A DNA stretch of 64,000 nucleotides, from contig JASAND010028452.1 in assembly GCA_030248195.1 (NCBI GenBank), positions 1 to 64,000 on the forward strand, given 5' to 3'. The notes below the pieces were generated by a model, which was given only the letters and a program-made list of their open reading frames with translations, did no database searches and had not been told where the DNA came from. Source of the DNA: Trissonchulus latispiculum (Eukaryota > Nematoda > Enoplea > Enoplida > Ironidae). Positions 12,361-22,732 of the stretch are shown here, one piece after another; within the stretch, counting starts at the first letter, position 1; each line of letters begins with the position of its first letter. A program made the translations under genes and the position numbers.

Positions 12361-13489
12361 GTTACGAGTAGAGTTGTGACGCGGGCCGGTGGCGGGCCGC
12401 GGCCCAGCTTTTTCGGCGACGGCCCGGCCCGCAAGATTACAAATAGGCGGCCCGCCACCGGCCCCGCGGGCCGGGCCGGTTTTTAACACAGTAAATGGCA
12501 ATTTTTCATTAAATATCGGTGCAATTTCAAGTCTCCAATCAAAATTTTATTTACGGATTTTCAATGGCTTTTTAGGATGATTAATTACACATGATGGAAG
12601 TTAGAATTGAGCTGTGTCGGTATCTAGGTGTCTAAGGTTGTTATATGGTGGCTACTTATTGGATATACCTACCTAATCCATTTTAAGTTACGTCTATGAG
12701 AAGGTTGTAGAAACTTTTTATATGTGAACAGTTGTCGCAAAACAATTGGAATGAAAACATTCGCTTATATAATTAGGTTTGATGGTATAGGTATCGATGT
12801 AAGGGGGCATCGTTCGCAGTTTAAGACGCAGTGCTCTTGCTTGCGATAGCAATTGCTAATTGGAAACGTAACCAACATCCAAAACCTTGTTAGACAAACT
12901 AAACGAAATTTGGTTTAGTTTATTCCCTACTATTGGTCATGCAAATTAGACCTTTATGTCAAAATCAAGCACGTGGATAAACTTAACATTGAGACATTTA
13001 GTTTGAGGAAGTGAAAAGCTTCACAAAAGTAGGACAGCATCTTTGAAAAATAATGGAATCGGAATTGTAACAAAAGGTTAAGAGTGGAGTAGGAGCGACA
13101 GCTTGGATTTGTATATGGATAATGTGTGGAATTCTGCATAACAATGTAATATTTACCAAACACGTAATCGACTGACCAGTGGCCACTTGTTATTGCTATT
13201 TGTTGTTTGTGAAAAATGGAAGACATAAAAATAGCCGTAAAATAAGTTGAAATTAGACGTAAAGCAAGTTGAAATCAATTACCTAACAGCTCGGGCCGTT
13301 TTTGCGACGTCGGGCCGTTCGGCCCATAGAAATTTGCGGCCCCGGGCCGGCCCACGTGGTGGCGGGCCGCGGGCTGCGGGCCGGGCTCGGGCCGGGCCGC
13401 ACGGCCCACGGCCCGGCCCGTAGGACCACATCGGCCCGCGGGCCGGCCCGGTCCGCAAAATTTTCTTATTTTCCAACACTAGTTACTAG
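12361..13489. mobile_element. hAT-type non-autonomous element with GC-rich ends
   Basis: The element spans 12369-13481 and begins TAGAGTTG and ends CAACACTA (terminal inverted repeat TAGWGTTG). It is flanked by near-identical 8-bp sites GTTACGAG (12361-12368) and GTTACTAG (13482-13489), as expected for hAT target duplications. Both ends are packed with GGCCCG/CGGGCC motifs (12375-12485 and 13290-13460), typical of subterminal transposase-binding repeats. No transposase is present. Reading frames through the GC-rich ends are artefacts. Confidence 0.75.
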
Positions 13490-13844
13490 CCGATCCTTTT
13501 TAGTCACCCGATCCTACACCTCCCCAGGATATAGGCCACGAGTGTACTGTACAATCATTCACTGTCCCCATTTGTATGCATGGCAAACATATCCAACGCG
13601 CCCAATTCGGTGCCTCACAAATGCTACGTAGAAGAGATGGCTGAAAAGTTTGGGCTAATACAAAAAGCGGAAATGGACTGGAAACGGACTGAGCAAAAAG
13701 GTATAAAAAAGCGGACTTGTTGCGGACTCTCAGAGAAGGGTATAAAATGGGGACTGTATTGATTGGCTAATCGGGAAAAAGCTGACATATAGTATAAAAA
13801 GCGGACTCACATCTAAACAACCAAGGAGCTGAACTATATAAGAC
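13490..13844. other. Repeat-like intergenic sequence
   Basis: Contains scattered GTATAAAAAGCGGACT-type motifs that recur in opposite orientation near 23790-23860, suggesting an old dispersed repeat. No gene. Confidence 0.35.
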
Positions 13845-14189
13845 CTTTAAAAGGCATGAAAAGTATTTTCCGGGCAGACTATGAAACGAAAACGGAATCA
13901 GCGTGCAAACAACGAAAATGAAAGCTGAAAATAGGTCTAAGTGTAATTTAGGAAGTGGAATTACGCCTAGTTTGAGGATTAGATGATGGAATACAAAAGC
14001 TTCTTCTAAAAACTTTAATATTTAATATAATTTTCTTATTTAAATTAATTTCAATGATGTATTTTTATACTAGACAAATAATTATATTTATTAATTGTTT
14101 TTATAAATACTAATATTTATTTATTTCGTTGACTTTCGTTTCGTCTTCTGTGCCGGCTTCTATTATTAATGTTTTATCCCAACTGCCCT
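13845..14189. repeat. Left ~345-bp inverted repeat flanking the hairpin-rich island
   Basis: Reads as the near-perfect reverse complement of 22729-23082, from CTTTAAAAGGCATGAAAAG at the outer end to TTATCCCAACTGCCCTTT at the inner end. Differences are few base changes and small indels, so the pair is fairly young. Confidence 0.85.
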
Positions 14190-15004
14190 TTTGTAAAATA
14201 TGGGCAGAGCTAGGGAATTAAACCGCTGAGCTCACACACCAAATTTTACAAGTGAGACTGAGCGCAATGAACGCTGACCGACGACTGCGGGTGGAGATCT
14301 TTGGTCCAGGCGGCTCTTATCCACCGACTTGCCTCGCCAAGGGGGACAGAGAATTTTGGGGGACGCCAGCGGGGCGCCAAACAAAATGGGGGATACACAC
14401 ACAAAAATTAAGCTCAGTGAGGGACGGACTCCGGGCTATTCCCAGAGCACTACCTAGCTAATAAAAGAGTTCAGTTCTAGTTAAATAAAGTTAATAAAAT
14501 TAAATTAACCCAGCGGAAGACAACTGGCTAGTTTCATAGGAGGCACACAGGAAAATAACAACAATAAAAAATTACTTCCGGGCTACCCGGAGGGGACAAG
14601 GCAACACAGCGGGCTACCCGCAATACAGACAAGAATAGGGGGAACAGGAGGGGATGGATACAAGCAAAAGGGGAGGGAACAAGCAACCACGGGAGGGCAA
14701 GGGGGAAATTTGTAATGAAGTGGGTAGGATCGGGGTTCCAAATTTCGCAACAGTCTATCACGACTGACTCTGGGTATCAACCACTTCGAGTACACGGATG
14801 GTCGACTCGTTTATCGGTGAGGATAAACTTAGGCACAGGATCTTCGGAAGGTGATTTGTCCAAAACCAAAGATTCCTTGCGGTCAACCTGGATCGGGTCT
14901 AGGCGTAAGTTCGTTTGAAGAGGGCAGGGATCCAATAGCAAGCGGGGTCGACACTTGCCGTTTCTGGATAGATGAATCAGGTCTGTATCAAAGAACACTG
15001 ATTG

Positions 15005-15032
15005 AGAATCTTGATTGCCAAATCAAGATTCT
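15005..15032. other. Perfect 12-bp stem hairpin
   Basis: AGAATCTTGATT at 15005-15016, loop GCCA, and its exact complement at 15021-15032. Confidence 0.85.
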
Positions 15033-15809
15033 AGATTGATGATGATGATGTCTTTGTCGGGACCAAGGGTTCAATTTATTCACTTACTTGTGCTGGGGCT
15101 ATGAATCCAAATCTTGATCTGAACCTTATGTCCTAACAAATGGATTCCGTATTAGGACACAGCAATTTAATGATGATAATTATGATATTAACAGTGATAA
15201 TGATAACAACAGACTACAAAAGTAATTATTACAGTGCGTACAAGGAATAAAACAAACTACAAGTTATAAACTATATGCTGTATGAACAATTAGACAAACA
15301 ACAGTAGTTTGCCAGAGTTGCCAGTATTTGATTTACCCGAACTATTAATTGTAGATAGGGACAGGGTTCCGACAACTAGACTCAGTTCTGCTATATTCCT
15401 CTTTCTTTCCTTTCTTACTAACTCACTAACAAGGTATTAGACCTATTACTAAACTCTATCGTGCAGTCCCTATATGCTTGTGTTCGTGCTGTTAAGTTAA
15501 GACTCTTTTTCCGTCCTCCTTACCAAGGACCAGATAATACTAATAACAATTGCTACTGAACAGTCTAAATTAACTAGATTAAAGGGGTTAGTAGTGCAAG
15601 ATTTCTGGTCTTTGGGTAAGCCCGAAATGCTAGTGCAAGCACTTTCGGATGCTATACGGTTGCCAAAGGGACAAACACAAGGGGGGTCCGGTTGGGAGTT
15701 TCCTGGTCCGTTTATGGGATTAGTACAAATATGGCTTAATTTAATCTCTTCGTTAAATCGTCTACTTCCGAATGACTTGAAAAACACTGAACTGGTTAGG
15801 CCCAGGGGC

Positions 15810-15826
15810 AGGGGGTAACAACCCCT
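15810..15826. other. Hairpin with GTAACAA loop
   Basis: AGGGG (15810-15814), loop GTAACAA, CCCCT (15822-15826). The same loop recurs at 16641 inside a different stem. Confidence 0.75.
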
Positions 15827-16189
15827 TCAATAAAACTGATGATTAGTTCGAAAAGATTCATCTTTTGGAATTGAAAGATTAGGATTCAATTTGAAGTTCT
15901 ATAGAAAGATAATTATCCAATTCGCTGGTTTAGGTTTTAGGTCCCGTATTCGAGTCTGGTGCTTGACTTCACAAATAGTTTCTGCCTTAACCGTTCCACA
16001 AAAGTCTGATCCGACCTTCTCAATGTACCTTATAGAACTGATTCTGATCCAAATAACTGTCCAATATTCGTGTCCTCCATCGGACTGACTACCAATAGCT
16101 CTGATCAAATAAAATTACTGAGACTTCCGAAATACTGACGATCTAGGCTTGATTCCGGCAGGACCACGTTCGCTTCCGCACCTGAATCA

Positions 16190-16207
16190 AATGGGTTAAA
16201 ACCCATT
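16190..16207. other. 8-bp palindromic hairpin
   Basis: AATGGGTT and AACCCATT separated by two bases; lies just left of a tRNA-like B-box remnant. Confidence 0.6.
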
Positions 16208-16210
16208 AGT

Positions 16211-16260
16211 ACAAATTATAGGTGCGGGATTCGAACCCAGCAACTATTACTCACAGTTTG
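16211..16260 (-). repeat. tRNA-like remnant (B box only)
   Basis: On the minus strand GGGTTCGAATCCCGCACC matches a tRNA T-arm/B box, but no matching acceptor strand or A box at the right distance is visible, so this is at most a tRNA-derived relic. Confidence 0.4.
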
Positions 16261-16403
16261 GCTTTCTGAGCTTGGAATAAACTTGTACAAGTCGAAATTG
16301 TTATGAAAATTCGAGATTTAAGTGGATTAACACAAGTTCTGAATGATTTGAGTAAGATCACGATACTTAAAATCGGTTTTAAGCAAAACGCTAGTTTTTA
16401 AGA

Positions 16404-16433
16404 CAATTTCTTGCATTCTTGTGCAAGAAATTG
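16404..16433. other. Perfect 12-bp stem hairpin
   Basis: CAATTTCTTGCA (16404-16415), loop TTCTTG, TGCAAGAAATTG (16422-16433). Confidence 0.85.
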
Positions 16434-16604
16434 CACTTTCAATGTGAAACTATGATTTCAACTTGATTTCTCTTTATACAGTCGGCCTCTGTACGATTAA
16501 AACCTATTACTCGAAATTGATACACTTTTGGGCCCTTTTATAGCAGATAGGTACCTATTTACTCAGCTAACACGAGAAACATTAAATTGGTTAAAGTGAT
16601 CAGA

Positions 16605-16900
16605 TTTAGGACCTTTGCTTTCCAGGTCCTAGCAAGGAAGGTAACAACTTCCTATCTTTGCTACGTGTTACTTAATTGGAGAGCGATTTGCGCGTAAGTT
16701 TAGCGAGAATACAATACTTGAATGTAGAGCTTTTGGCTCCGCGAGTTTAAGTAAGGAAAGTAACAACTTCCTGTTCTTAACAAACATTAGCAAGTTAAAA
16801 GAGAGTTAACGCACAAATTTAACGAAAACGTCATAATTTAATGTAGAACCTCTGTTCTTTACTAGGTTCTACCAAGGGAAGGTAACAACTCCCTATTTTA
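16605..16900. repeat. Three diverged ~120-bp tandem units, each with two hairpins whose stems co-vary
   Basis: Unit 1: GGACCT/AGGTCC (16609-16614/16624-16629), then TAGCAA-GGAAG, loop GTAACAA, CTTCC...TTGCTA (16630-16663). Unit 2: GAGC/GCTC (16727/16736), then TTAAG...AGGAA, loop containing GTAACAA, TTCCT...CTTAA (16747-16780). Unit 3: TAGAACCT/AGGTTCTA (16844-16851/16864-16871), then AGGGA, loop containing GTAACAA, TCCCT (16875-16894). Stem sequences differ between units while pairing is kept, and the GTAACAA loop is constant. Confidence 0.8.
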
Positions 16901-17138
16901 CGAGTATCGAATATTGAAAACTGGATGAATTCATCAAACTGATGATTTTAACCTTTATCAGAAGATGGTTCTAGTGCCCTATCCATAATACTTACGTAAC
17001 TAATGGTTAATTTGCTTATTTCAGGTATAATATCGATTATTGCTTAATATTAGTTAAAATTGTCAGAGTGTTGAAACCGATTATTGCCATTTGTGGATAA
17101 TCAACATGGATGAGCTTCATATTAGTCATAAAATGAGT

Positions 17139-17158
17139 AAGGTTGATTTTTCAACCTT
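17139..17158. other. 8-bp hairpin with T4 loop
   Basis: AAGGTTGA, TTTT, TCAACCTT. Confidence 0.7.
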
Positions 17159-17421
17159 GCTAACTTTTGCGTAACGGGGTTTGATTAGTTTTGCCTTTAA
17201 GCGTGAACACCGACATGAAATGGTGTTCAGCCGCGGTTGCGGTCATTATTAGGAATGAAACATACATCAGACATGGTTAACTTAGCTAAAAATGGCAATA
17301 ACGGCGTGTTCTGACATTAGAAACAAAGATACAACGGATATAACTACAAACTACATTCATTACAGCTTAATCTGCATTGATTTGGCAATGAGACCGACCA
17401 TTTGTTAGATTCCTGTTCTTG

Positions 17422-17468
17422 CGATTCGTCCGCACTCTTGACAAAGAGTGGCTTACGCGGACGAATCG
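17422..17468. other. Two-tier hairpin
   Basis: Outer stem CGATTCGTCCGC (17422-17433) with its complement at 17457-17468; nested inner stem CACTCTT/AAGAGTG (17433-17439/17444-17450). A single base is shared by the two tiers. Confidence 0.8.
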
Positions 17469-18283
17469 AGGAACTCCAGATTCATACTGATGAAGACCTA
17501 ATACGGAGTCCCCGTGACTCTAGATCCTATAGCCCTAACTTTATTTGCATATTTACTAGACTGACCCTAAACCTAGATTTCCTACGTAACCGAGTATTCA
17601 CAAACTTCCAGACATACATACAAAACTTGCAACTTAAAACTACATTACTTATTACTATTTTTTCCTGCGTACTATAGGAGTTCTAGTGTAATTCTGGCAC
17701 TTCATACGGATTATGCACACAAGGAATCATCAACCATTTAGACGGTCACTTGCTCGAATACAACTGACAATTACATTACATGAAACATTCATACAAAGAT
17801 CCTAGGTAATTTAATATTGAACTGCGTAACCCTACTTGCTAATTAAACACAATCATGCAACATTTATGCAACACCTAAACTAATAACCACTTATGCCTCA
17901 CTTATGCAACGTTTAGACTAGAATACGCTCGTATTACTAGAAATGCAATCATTCATGCAAATCACACATACACTTCATTCCTGCTTAATATCTGAGTCTC
18001 GATCACTCCGGCGATGCTCACAACCTTCATCGAACAGAAGGAATTTCCGCGAGTCAACGCGCACATAATCACAGGAACCAATATGCAATGCCATTCATAC
18101 AATTCATGCATACACAAACATACAATTTCTTAGGTAAGTACTTATCTAACTAATCCTAAAAACAGACATGATTACAAACAATCTAAATGGAAGCTAACTC
18201 TAATTAATATTGAGTGACCTACGCTCCTAGCTATTATTTTTAAACGTACTAAATTAACTGAATTTTAAACGAGAATTCGTTAG

Positions 18284-18305
18284 GAGTTTTAGGTATCTAA
18301 AACTC
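18284..18305. other. Perfect 9-bp hairpin
   Basis: GAGTTTTAG, loop GTAT, CTAAAACTC. Confidence 0.75.
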
Positions 18306-18601
18306 AGTTTATAGCGCGGAGTTTTGAGAACTTTGAAATTTTGAGAAAGCCGTGTGAGTAACGATTGCAAAGCAATCATTACTAAACAAAACTACTATTA
18401 TTAAACAAAACTACTAACAACAATTAGATTAATTAGTGAGGAAGCCGGTCATTCCCCGTGAAACGCTTGATTATTAATAATGTTTAAAGACCAATTGTTT
18501 TAACATTCAGATTTGGAATTTGTTTCACTTTTTAATAACCTAACAATTTTGATACCGACCTATGACAAACAATTACAGAATACAAACAGTGATTTCTTTA
18601 A

Positions 18602-18657
18602 AGGCTTGACAAAGCCTGAGATTAAAACAATATGGCCGGCAACTCCTAGTTGCCGGC
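18602..18657. other. Pair of adjacent hairpins
   Basis: AGGCTT/AAGCCT (18602-18617) followed by GCCGGCAACT, loop CCT, AGTTGCCGGC (18635-18657, 10 bp). Confidence 0.8.
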
Positions 18658-19063
18658 TGTGGGGTAAGTATTTCCATTAATTAACTCAATAAAAATAGGG
18701 TCGTAGCAAAGGGACCCGCTAACTCAAACTTGGAGATTGGGTCCCCTCTTAATAATCCCATATTCTACTTTAAAAACCCCAATTTTAGGCCAAAAGGGCC
18801 TTGATAAAAATTGACAAAAAGTCGGTCATGGCTTGACCAAAAGTGTAAATAAAAGATAACAAAAAATGAACCAATAATTGGAGGTGGAGGTCAGCAAACC
18901 TCGGTATATTGAGAGTGTCGGGTAGAAAAACAGAAAAACCAAAAAACAGGGGCAATTCTCAAGACCTCCATCGAACAGGAGGGGTTTACATGAGTTGTCC
19001 CTTTAATTAAAATAATAAAATAATAATGAAGAGAAAGATAAAATGAAATAAAATAAAATAAAA

Positions 19064-19282
19064 GTGGCTCATGGCCCACACATGCTATCATAACTAAAAA
19101 TATGGCCTTAGGCCCAGAATGTTGAGTAAAAAATGGGGCTCTTCGGCCCAAAAAATGCGTATAAAATATGGCCCATTGGCCTAAAAAGACACATATAAAA
19201 AGTGGCCCGAAGGCCCTAAAAAGCATAATAATAAAAATTGGCCCAAGGCCTCAAAAATAAAAACAAGGCCAAAAAAGTGGCC
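19064..19282. repeat. Array of GGCC-loop-GGCC micro-hairpins, period ~30-37 bp
   Basis: At least six successive units each hold a short inverted GGCC/GGCCC pair with a different loop: GGCTCATGGCC, GGCCTTAGGCC, GGGCTCTTCGGCCC, GGCCCATTGGCC, GGCCCGAAGGCCC, GGCCCAAGGCC, then GGCC(A6GT)GGCC. Spacers are A-rich (ATAAAAA-like). Loops and flanks vary while pairing is kept. Confidence 0.8.
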
Positions 19283-19384
19283 GTCAAGTCCTAATATTTT
19301 TCCCTCGATCGTAGCTCTTCTTGGCCAGGCATAAGAAGCCTAAATGGCCCTCAGTGGTTAGTGTTCGTTGTTTACCTCTCAATT

Positions 19385-19410
19385 CTTTTCTGGCCCGAGG
19401 GCCAGAAAAG
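19385..19410. other. Near-palindrome with 12-bp arms
   Basis: CTTTTCTGGCCC and GGGCCAGAAAAG separated by GA; a longer relative of the GGCC hairpins upstream. Confidence 0.85.
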
Positions 19411-19434
19411 TCCTAGTTTTAACCTAACCGGGGA

Positions 19435-19482
19435 AATGCGCTTTAGTCCCCGTGCAGTATCAACTGCACTGGAGAGCGCATT
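19435..19482. other. Branched hairpin
   Basis: Outer AATGCGC/GCGCATT (19435-19441/19476-19482) encloses GTGCAGT, loop ATCA, ACTGCAC (19452-19469). Confidence 0.75.
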
Positions 19483-19552
19483 AAGAGGAGGGGGGAAGCA
19501 ATCGCTTTCGGTTGCTCTCAAACGAACACTGATTTGAAATGAAAATTTTGGG

Positions 19553-19583
19553 ACCGAGCTGACAGTTTTGCTGACAGCTCGGT
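19553..19583. other. Perfect 9-bp hairpin
   Basis: ACCGAGCTG (19553-19561) and CAGCTCGGT (19575-19583). Confidence 0.75.
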
Positions 19584-19633
19584 GACAGGTCATTAGCGAA
19601 AGTTGGGCGGAATTTTGCTTTGTTTTTAAGGCA

Positions 19634-19669
19634 AAGCTTCTAGAAGGTTCTAGAACCTTCTAGAAGCTT
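19634..19669. promoter_or_regulatory. 36-bp perfect palindrome forming a six-unit heat-shock-element-like array
   Basis: The palindrome contains six contiguous pentamers at exact 5-bp spacing in alternating orientation (CTTCT AGAAG / GTTCT AGAAC / CTTCT AGAAG, 19637-19666), which is the ideal binding layout for heat-shock factor trimers. No TATA box or gene start is evident on either side. Because the neighbourhood is full of perfect palindromes, the match could be structural rather than regulatory. Confidence 0.55.
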
Positions 19670-20122
19670 GCCACCTTTTGTGTGTGGGGCGCAGCGGCGG
19701 GCTGAGCCAGCTGGCCATTAGTGGTCGAAATTAATGAGATTTTGAAATTATTGCCCCCCAACTGACCCATTTTTGATATATTTCCAGTGCCGAAACTTGG
19801 CGAAATTTTGCGAAACTTTCTTTAACACATAAACATAACCAAAGGGAGAACTTCGTAAAATTTTATAACTTCATCGAATTATTGCAAGAGATGCATAATT
19901 TTCTGCACTTTAAAAATTATATCATTATAAACTACGTACTTACCTACGTCTATCTAGCTATTCATATTTATGATTATATTATTAATAAGGGAGGTAAGCC
20001 CCCTCTAAGTCCAATGACCTGGGCTTATCCTACTATTTTCTTTTCCTTTTCTTGTTGGCCTTGTCCTCGGCCAAAAGTTCAGGCAAGGACAACTGCTAGG
20101 CCCTGGAAGAAAGAGGCCTAGC

Positions 20123-20145
20123 AGAGAGAGAGAGAGAGAGAGAGA
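20123..20145. repeat. (GA)n microsatellite
   Basis: About eleven AG units. Confidence 0.9.
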
Positions 20146-20175
20146 AAAGAAAACAACACCTGACTAAGGCGTAGT

Positions 20176-20198
20176 CTGGGAGGTAGACAACCTCCCAG
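20176..20198. other. Perfect 9-bp hairpin
   Basis: CTGGGAGGT, loop AGACA, ACCTCCCAG. Confidence 0.8.
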
Positions 20199-20264
20199 GC
20201 AATGAAAAAGGGAAAAAAGTTTGCCTTAACTTTTAGGCAAAAAGGAAAACCAATTTTAGTACAC

Positions 20265-20310
20265 TCCTTTTTGGAGTGATAAGATTACGTCATAAAAGGT
20301 AATCTTATAA
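20265..20310. other. Two adjacent hairpins
   Basis: CACTCC-T5-GGAGTG followed directly by ATAAGATTAC...GTAATCTTAT (10-bp arms). Confidence 0.8.
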
Positions 20311-20762
20311 AAACATTTTCGCTTGTAACTTTCTTATTTTTGGGAGTTGAAAAGTCGGGTTTGGATTTTTAGAATCAGAATGAAATTCTCTTTCATATAA
20401 GCCCAAGTCATTTTCTGACCAAAGATTATAAAATTACCTAGTTATTACCTAAATAACACTTAATTATCACCAATTAACCCTATCTAACTACGTACTTAGC
20501 TATTTTACATCCAATTGTGAACCCTCTTCCGATATTTGTTGTTTTAGGTGCACTTTTCAGTTTATAGGCGATCTTACGACTAATTTTTGCCTTAATTATG
20601 CACATAAACTCCATATTTTGGATTTATAACTTCCCACTGACCAGTATACGAACACTAGTGATTGTGTTACTTTGCGGAGGAAGCAGTATTCGACTCAATT
20701 ATAGACGACATTCACTAATTCACCTAAGTTTGGTTAGACGTCGAATTTAGTCTTCGTGTGGG

Positions 20763-20778
20763 AGTAACAACTCCACTT
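20763..20778. other. Hairpin containing GTAACAAC
   Basis: GGAGT/ACTCC around AACA, with TTAGT/ACTAA further out; a fifth occurrence of the GTAACAA loop motif, about 4 kb from the others. Confidence 0.55.
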
Positions 20779-21795
20779 ACTAAAGGGATTAAGACCGAAT
20801 TACCCTCTTTTTCACAATTCCTGAATTAGTATTGTTAGTAAGCCACACGTTAGTAGAACTTAATTAGACTCAAGATTATAATTAAGACTAGGATTTGTGC
20901 CCTAATTGAGTGTTAACCTTGGACCCTATATATGAATTTCCCTTAATTCCTTGGAATACTGGCAACTCTGACTAGACAAACATTAAATAATCTATACAAT
21001 TACTGCTTGGACATTAATTGATGAATACATTCCATGCTGATGATCTTCGCTCTTCTTCACAGATCCATGGCACAAGAGCCCTTCCTTGTAGATTGATTAT
21101 TTTGGAATACTTTTAGACCAGTTTCGGTTACTTTTAGCACCTTATTTTATTAATTCCATTACAAATTAACAAAATTATAGGTGGGGAGTTAGCTAGAAAG
21201 GTAGACCCGGGGGAACGGAGACAACCCCGCGAAATTAGGAAAGGGAAGGGGAAGGAAGAGTTAGGAGTTAGAAGTAAAAGAAATTGAAAGGGATTAAAAG
21301 TAAAAAGGGGAATTAGAAAAGGTGAGTAAAGGGGAATTTTCAAAGGAAAAAGGTGAAAACACACACTTACGATTTAGGTGTAGACTTTAATGGGTGGGGC
21401 CCCCAACTCTCAGGACCGACTGCCCAGTAACTTGAAAAACTCCCAACTGATGAAAAGGTGACGTAAGCGTCAAAGGAGAATTTTTTATGCGTTGGGAACG
21501 GGAGGGTCTATCTCTGCTAAGCCAACACAAATTACGAAATAAATGCAAGGTTAAGTTTATGGATATCTATTTATCCCAGAAAATAGGGAAATTAAAAGAT
21601 TTGAATGATTTTCAAAATATGAGCATAAAGTTAGCACTGCAATTATTTAGGGGGGATTTTACACTCAAAATAATACAAACTTTTTGGGCTTCCCAACAAT
21701 TATAATAACATAATATTTAAGGGGGATTTGGGGGATTTTTAGGGAGTTTTAGGGAAAACTACGAAAGTTAAGAATTGAAAGGGGACTTGGAAAGG

Positions 21796-21821
21796 GGGTG
21801 ATAGCGGGGAAGCTATCACCC
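21796..21821. other. Perfect 10-bp hairpin after a purine tract
   Basis: GGGTGATAGC, loop GGGGAA, GCTATCACCC; preceded by a G/A-rich run. Confidence 0.8.
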
Positions 21822-21829
21822 ACATTACA

Positions 21830-22732
21830 CTTTCATGGGCAACCATTACCAAGTAAAATCTTAAAATCACGTCACCCAACCCTGTATGCAAAGTTCCGTA
21901 GCTTTCCGAAGCAATTCTAACAATATAAACATTCGTAGGGTCGGACAAAAATTAGAAAGAAACACATATGCGAATGGTTGTCCTTAAAAGGGAAGGGTCT
22001 CTTGCGCAATCCCCCCAGCCCTAACTTTTGATTTTTTTGACCAATAACTTTGAAATTTTGTATGGGTGCATACTAGAGGCTGATGAATTCAAAAATTGAA
22101 AAATTTTAAAATTTTAAAAAAATTTAAATTTTATTTTGGTAAGGGGGGGGCCGAGGGGAACCGAAAAAGTTTTTGAAAAATTTTTGCTGAAAACGTGCAT
22201 ATAGGGGTTTTCAGGGGTGCTGAGCACGAATCCGAAATCAGTTTTTTGATTAAGCTTTTCCTTAGCTCAGGATAAGCTTACTTTAGCTTTAGATAAGCTT
22301 TAGCTTATTTTAAGCTAACGAAAAGCGTTATCGAAAAACGGATTTCGGATTCGTGCTCAGCACCCCTGAAAACCCCTGTATGCAGGTTTTCAGCAAAACT
22401 TTTTTCAAAAAATTTTTCGGTTCCCCTTGGTCCCCCTTGCCAAAATAAAATTTAAAATTTTTTAATTTTTGAGTTTATCAGCCTCTAGTATGCACCCATA
22501 CAAAATTTCAAAGTTATTGGTCAAAAAAATCAAAAGTTAGGGCTGGGGGGGATTGCGCAAGAGACCCTGCCCTTTTAAGGACAACCATTCGCATATGTGT
22601 TTCTTTCTAATTTTTGTCCGACCCTACGAAAGTTTATATTGCTAGAATTGCTTCGGGAAGCTACGGAACTTTGCATACAGGGTTGGGTGACGTGATTTTA
22701 AGATTTTACTTGGTAATGGTTGCCCATGAAAG
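21830..22732. repeat. Foldback (palindromic) element FB1, ~450-bp arms
   Basis: The sequence reads outward as its own reverse complement from a centre near 22281, with few mismatches. Ends are CTTTCATGGGC and GCCCATGAAAG. The central part carries AAGCTTxx/GCTTA motifs and ATTCGTGCTCAGCACCCC-type strings that recur in FB2. No coding capacity. Confidence 0.9.

Larger units (their letters stand above)
14190..21829. other. Hairpin-rich non-coding island, 7.6 kb
   Basis: There is no open frame with a recognisable protein in any frame. The stretch is instead dense in perfect or near-perfect hairpins with unrelated stem sequences (listed separately: 15005, 15810, 16190, 16404, 16609, 16727, 16844, 17139, 17422, 18284, 18602, 19064-19282, 19385, 19435, 19553, 19634, 20176, 20265, 20763, 21796). 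Two further small ones at about 14578 and 14611 share a GGGCTACCC core inside different stems. It is bounded by ~350-bp inverted repeats. It could be the body of a large non-autonomous transposon, a structured non-coding transcript, or both. Confidence 0.6.

Noticed and set aside
13302..13631. GC-rich open frame of about 109 codons
   Set aside because: It lies in the GGCCCG-rich subterminal region of a hAT element and into its flank, and has a low-complexity product.
16211..16260. Functional tRNA gene
   Set aside because: Only the B box/T-arm matches; acceptor pairing and A box spacing fail.
15826..17510. Hammerhead ribozyme cores (CTGATGA at 15836, 16941, 17499 and 21437)
   Set aside because: None has a GAAA on the far side of a pairable stem II with a cleavable UH site.
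14190..21829. LTR retrotransposon
   Set aside because: No long direct repeats, no reverse transcriptase or gag-like frame, and no primer-binding site could be found despite a purine tract near 21780.
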